From NCBI RefSeq assembly GCF_026210795.1, contig NC_089436.1, forward strand, positions 1,798,001 through 1,862,000: a stretch of DNA of 64,000 bases, given 5' to 3'. Below the pieces are notes generated by a model, which worked only from the letters and a program-made list of their open reading frames with translations, was not told where the DNA came from and did not search any database. Positions 63,405 through 64,000 of this stretch are shown here, piece by piece. The position numbers and the translations under genes were made by a program. How positions within the stretch are numbered: position 1 is the stretch's first letter; every line of letters starts with the position of its first letter. This stretch comes from Rhizophagus irregularis. Lineage: Eukaryota; Glomeromycota; Glomeromycetes; Glomerales; Glomeraceae.

Positions 63405-64000
63405 TTATTGTTCATTTTGAACCAAAACAACTTCTTCATAATAAGAAACTTCATTAAATCCAACATCATTCATCTCACAATCATTCTTACAAGTAAATAC
63501 CATAATAGTTCCCCATTCCATACCAAGATTAAATATTGAATTATCATTTTTCTTATTTTTCTTATTTTTCTTATCAGAATTAATTTCATTTTCTTCAATA
63601 AAAGAACTAGTAGATAATGTAGTTAACATACTCGGCATTAATTGTAACTCAAAAACTCGACTTGACTTACACCAATGACAAACTGGTAATTTTGATGATG
63701 TGATTTCATCATTACAATTATCAAGTAGGAGTTTTGCAGTTACATCATTATGTGTATATAATAACGGTTGTCCATCAAATTGATACCTAAATAATATTGA
63801 TATAGGGAGTAATGAGATTCGAGAGTAAAAATAGATTAAAAAAAAAAGTCACCAAATTTTTTACCTCACACACTGATCAGGCCATTCTGCTACACGATCA
63901 GAAAATTTTTTAAAGGTTTTGTCATAACCTTTTGGTAAGATTGGCTTTTCATATTTCTCTCCAATCCAATCAAAATTGTCTTCGACTTCTTCATATGACA
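63405..64000 (-). CDS. PDCD2/Tsr4-like protein, C-terminal part (5' end beyond the window)
   Basis: Two exons are visible (from the right edge to 63865, then 63786-63405), joined by GTAAAA/TTTAG so that AG+G restores Arg in the block CVRYQFDGQPLLY. This is the PDCD2_C domain: YDKTFKKFSDRVAEWPDQC, then RY.F.G.PLLY, LPVCHWCKSSRVFELQLMP with a CxxC pair, WGTIMVFTCKNDC with a second Cys pair, and YYEEVVLVQ near the C-terminus, all standard for PDCD2 and yeast Tsr4. These proteins are dedicated chaperones of ribosomal protein uS5 (Rps2) in 40S assembly. A Lys/Asn-rich insert (NKKNKKNDN) interrupts the domain, as low-complexity inserts often do in AT-rich genomes. PDCD2 and PDCD2L types cannot be separated without the N-terminal part. 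Confidence 0.88.

Overview
The window looks like nuclear DNA of a fungus, most likely an arbuscular mycorrhizal (Rhizophagus/Glomeromycotina-type) genome. This is inference. It rests on very high A+T content, genes split by many short GT-AG introns, fungal genes (alpha-aminoadipate lysine enzyme LYS12, GUP1-type O-acyltransferase), a family of zinc-finger plus ADP-ribosyltransferase-like proteins, and abundant decayed transposons. No rRNA, tRNA or CRISPR was seen.

Layout. 1-12.5 kb is repeat-rich and gene-poor: exon-like debris, tandem repeats, a SANT/Myb-like gene (3818-4730, minus) ending in a duplicated mini-intron, a frame-broken CACTA/TNP2 transposase (about 5330-8781, minus), and a damaged Ser/Asp-rich gene pointing away from it (9097-10306). 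12.5-19.2 kb is AT-rich with a 0.75-kb foldback element, a tetranucleotide repeat and a 208-bp MITE with a 12-bp target duplication. 19.2-29.4 kb holds an NZF/PARP-like gene divergent from an N-formylglutamate amidohydrolase-like gene, a damaged Gly-Tyr-Pro secreted-peptide gene, and a ten-exon syntaxin. 29.4-39.0 kb is a CpG-poor, AT-rich desert with a Tc1/mariner transposase relic whose changes look like C-to-T/G-to-A decay, plus a 220-bp MITE. 39.1-54.7 kb is a gene-dense housekeeping block: RalGAP-alpha-like (+), COG2 (-), LYS12 (+), and two small minus-strand genes. 54.7-59.2 kb is intergenic with another MITE. 59.2-64 kb carries a PPxY-containing tail-membrane protein, a GUP1-like MBOAT acyltransferase and the C-terminal part of a PDCD2/Tsr4-like ribosome-assembly factor running off the right edge.

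Functionally, the block joins secretory-pathway parts (COG2 tethering, a plasma-membrane-type syntaxin, a RalGAP-type small-GTPase regulator, GUP1 lipid/GPI remodelling) with lysine synthesis and ribosome assembly. These neighbours share no operon; the short divergent spacers (COG2/LYS12, 254 bp; NZF-PARP/FGase-like, about 1 kb) are the only places where shared promoters are plausible.

The most unusual observations are: a perfectly intron-shaped 40-bp tandem duplication (3839-3918); a syntaxin SNARE motif with no zero-layer glutamine; a PARP-like domain with Trp where the catalytic Tyr is expected; and a transposon relic with RIP-like or deamination-like mutation. All exon joins were made by eye from splice signals and reading frame and have no transcript support.
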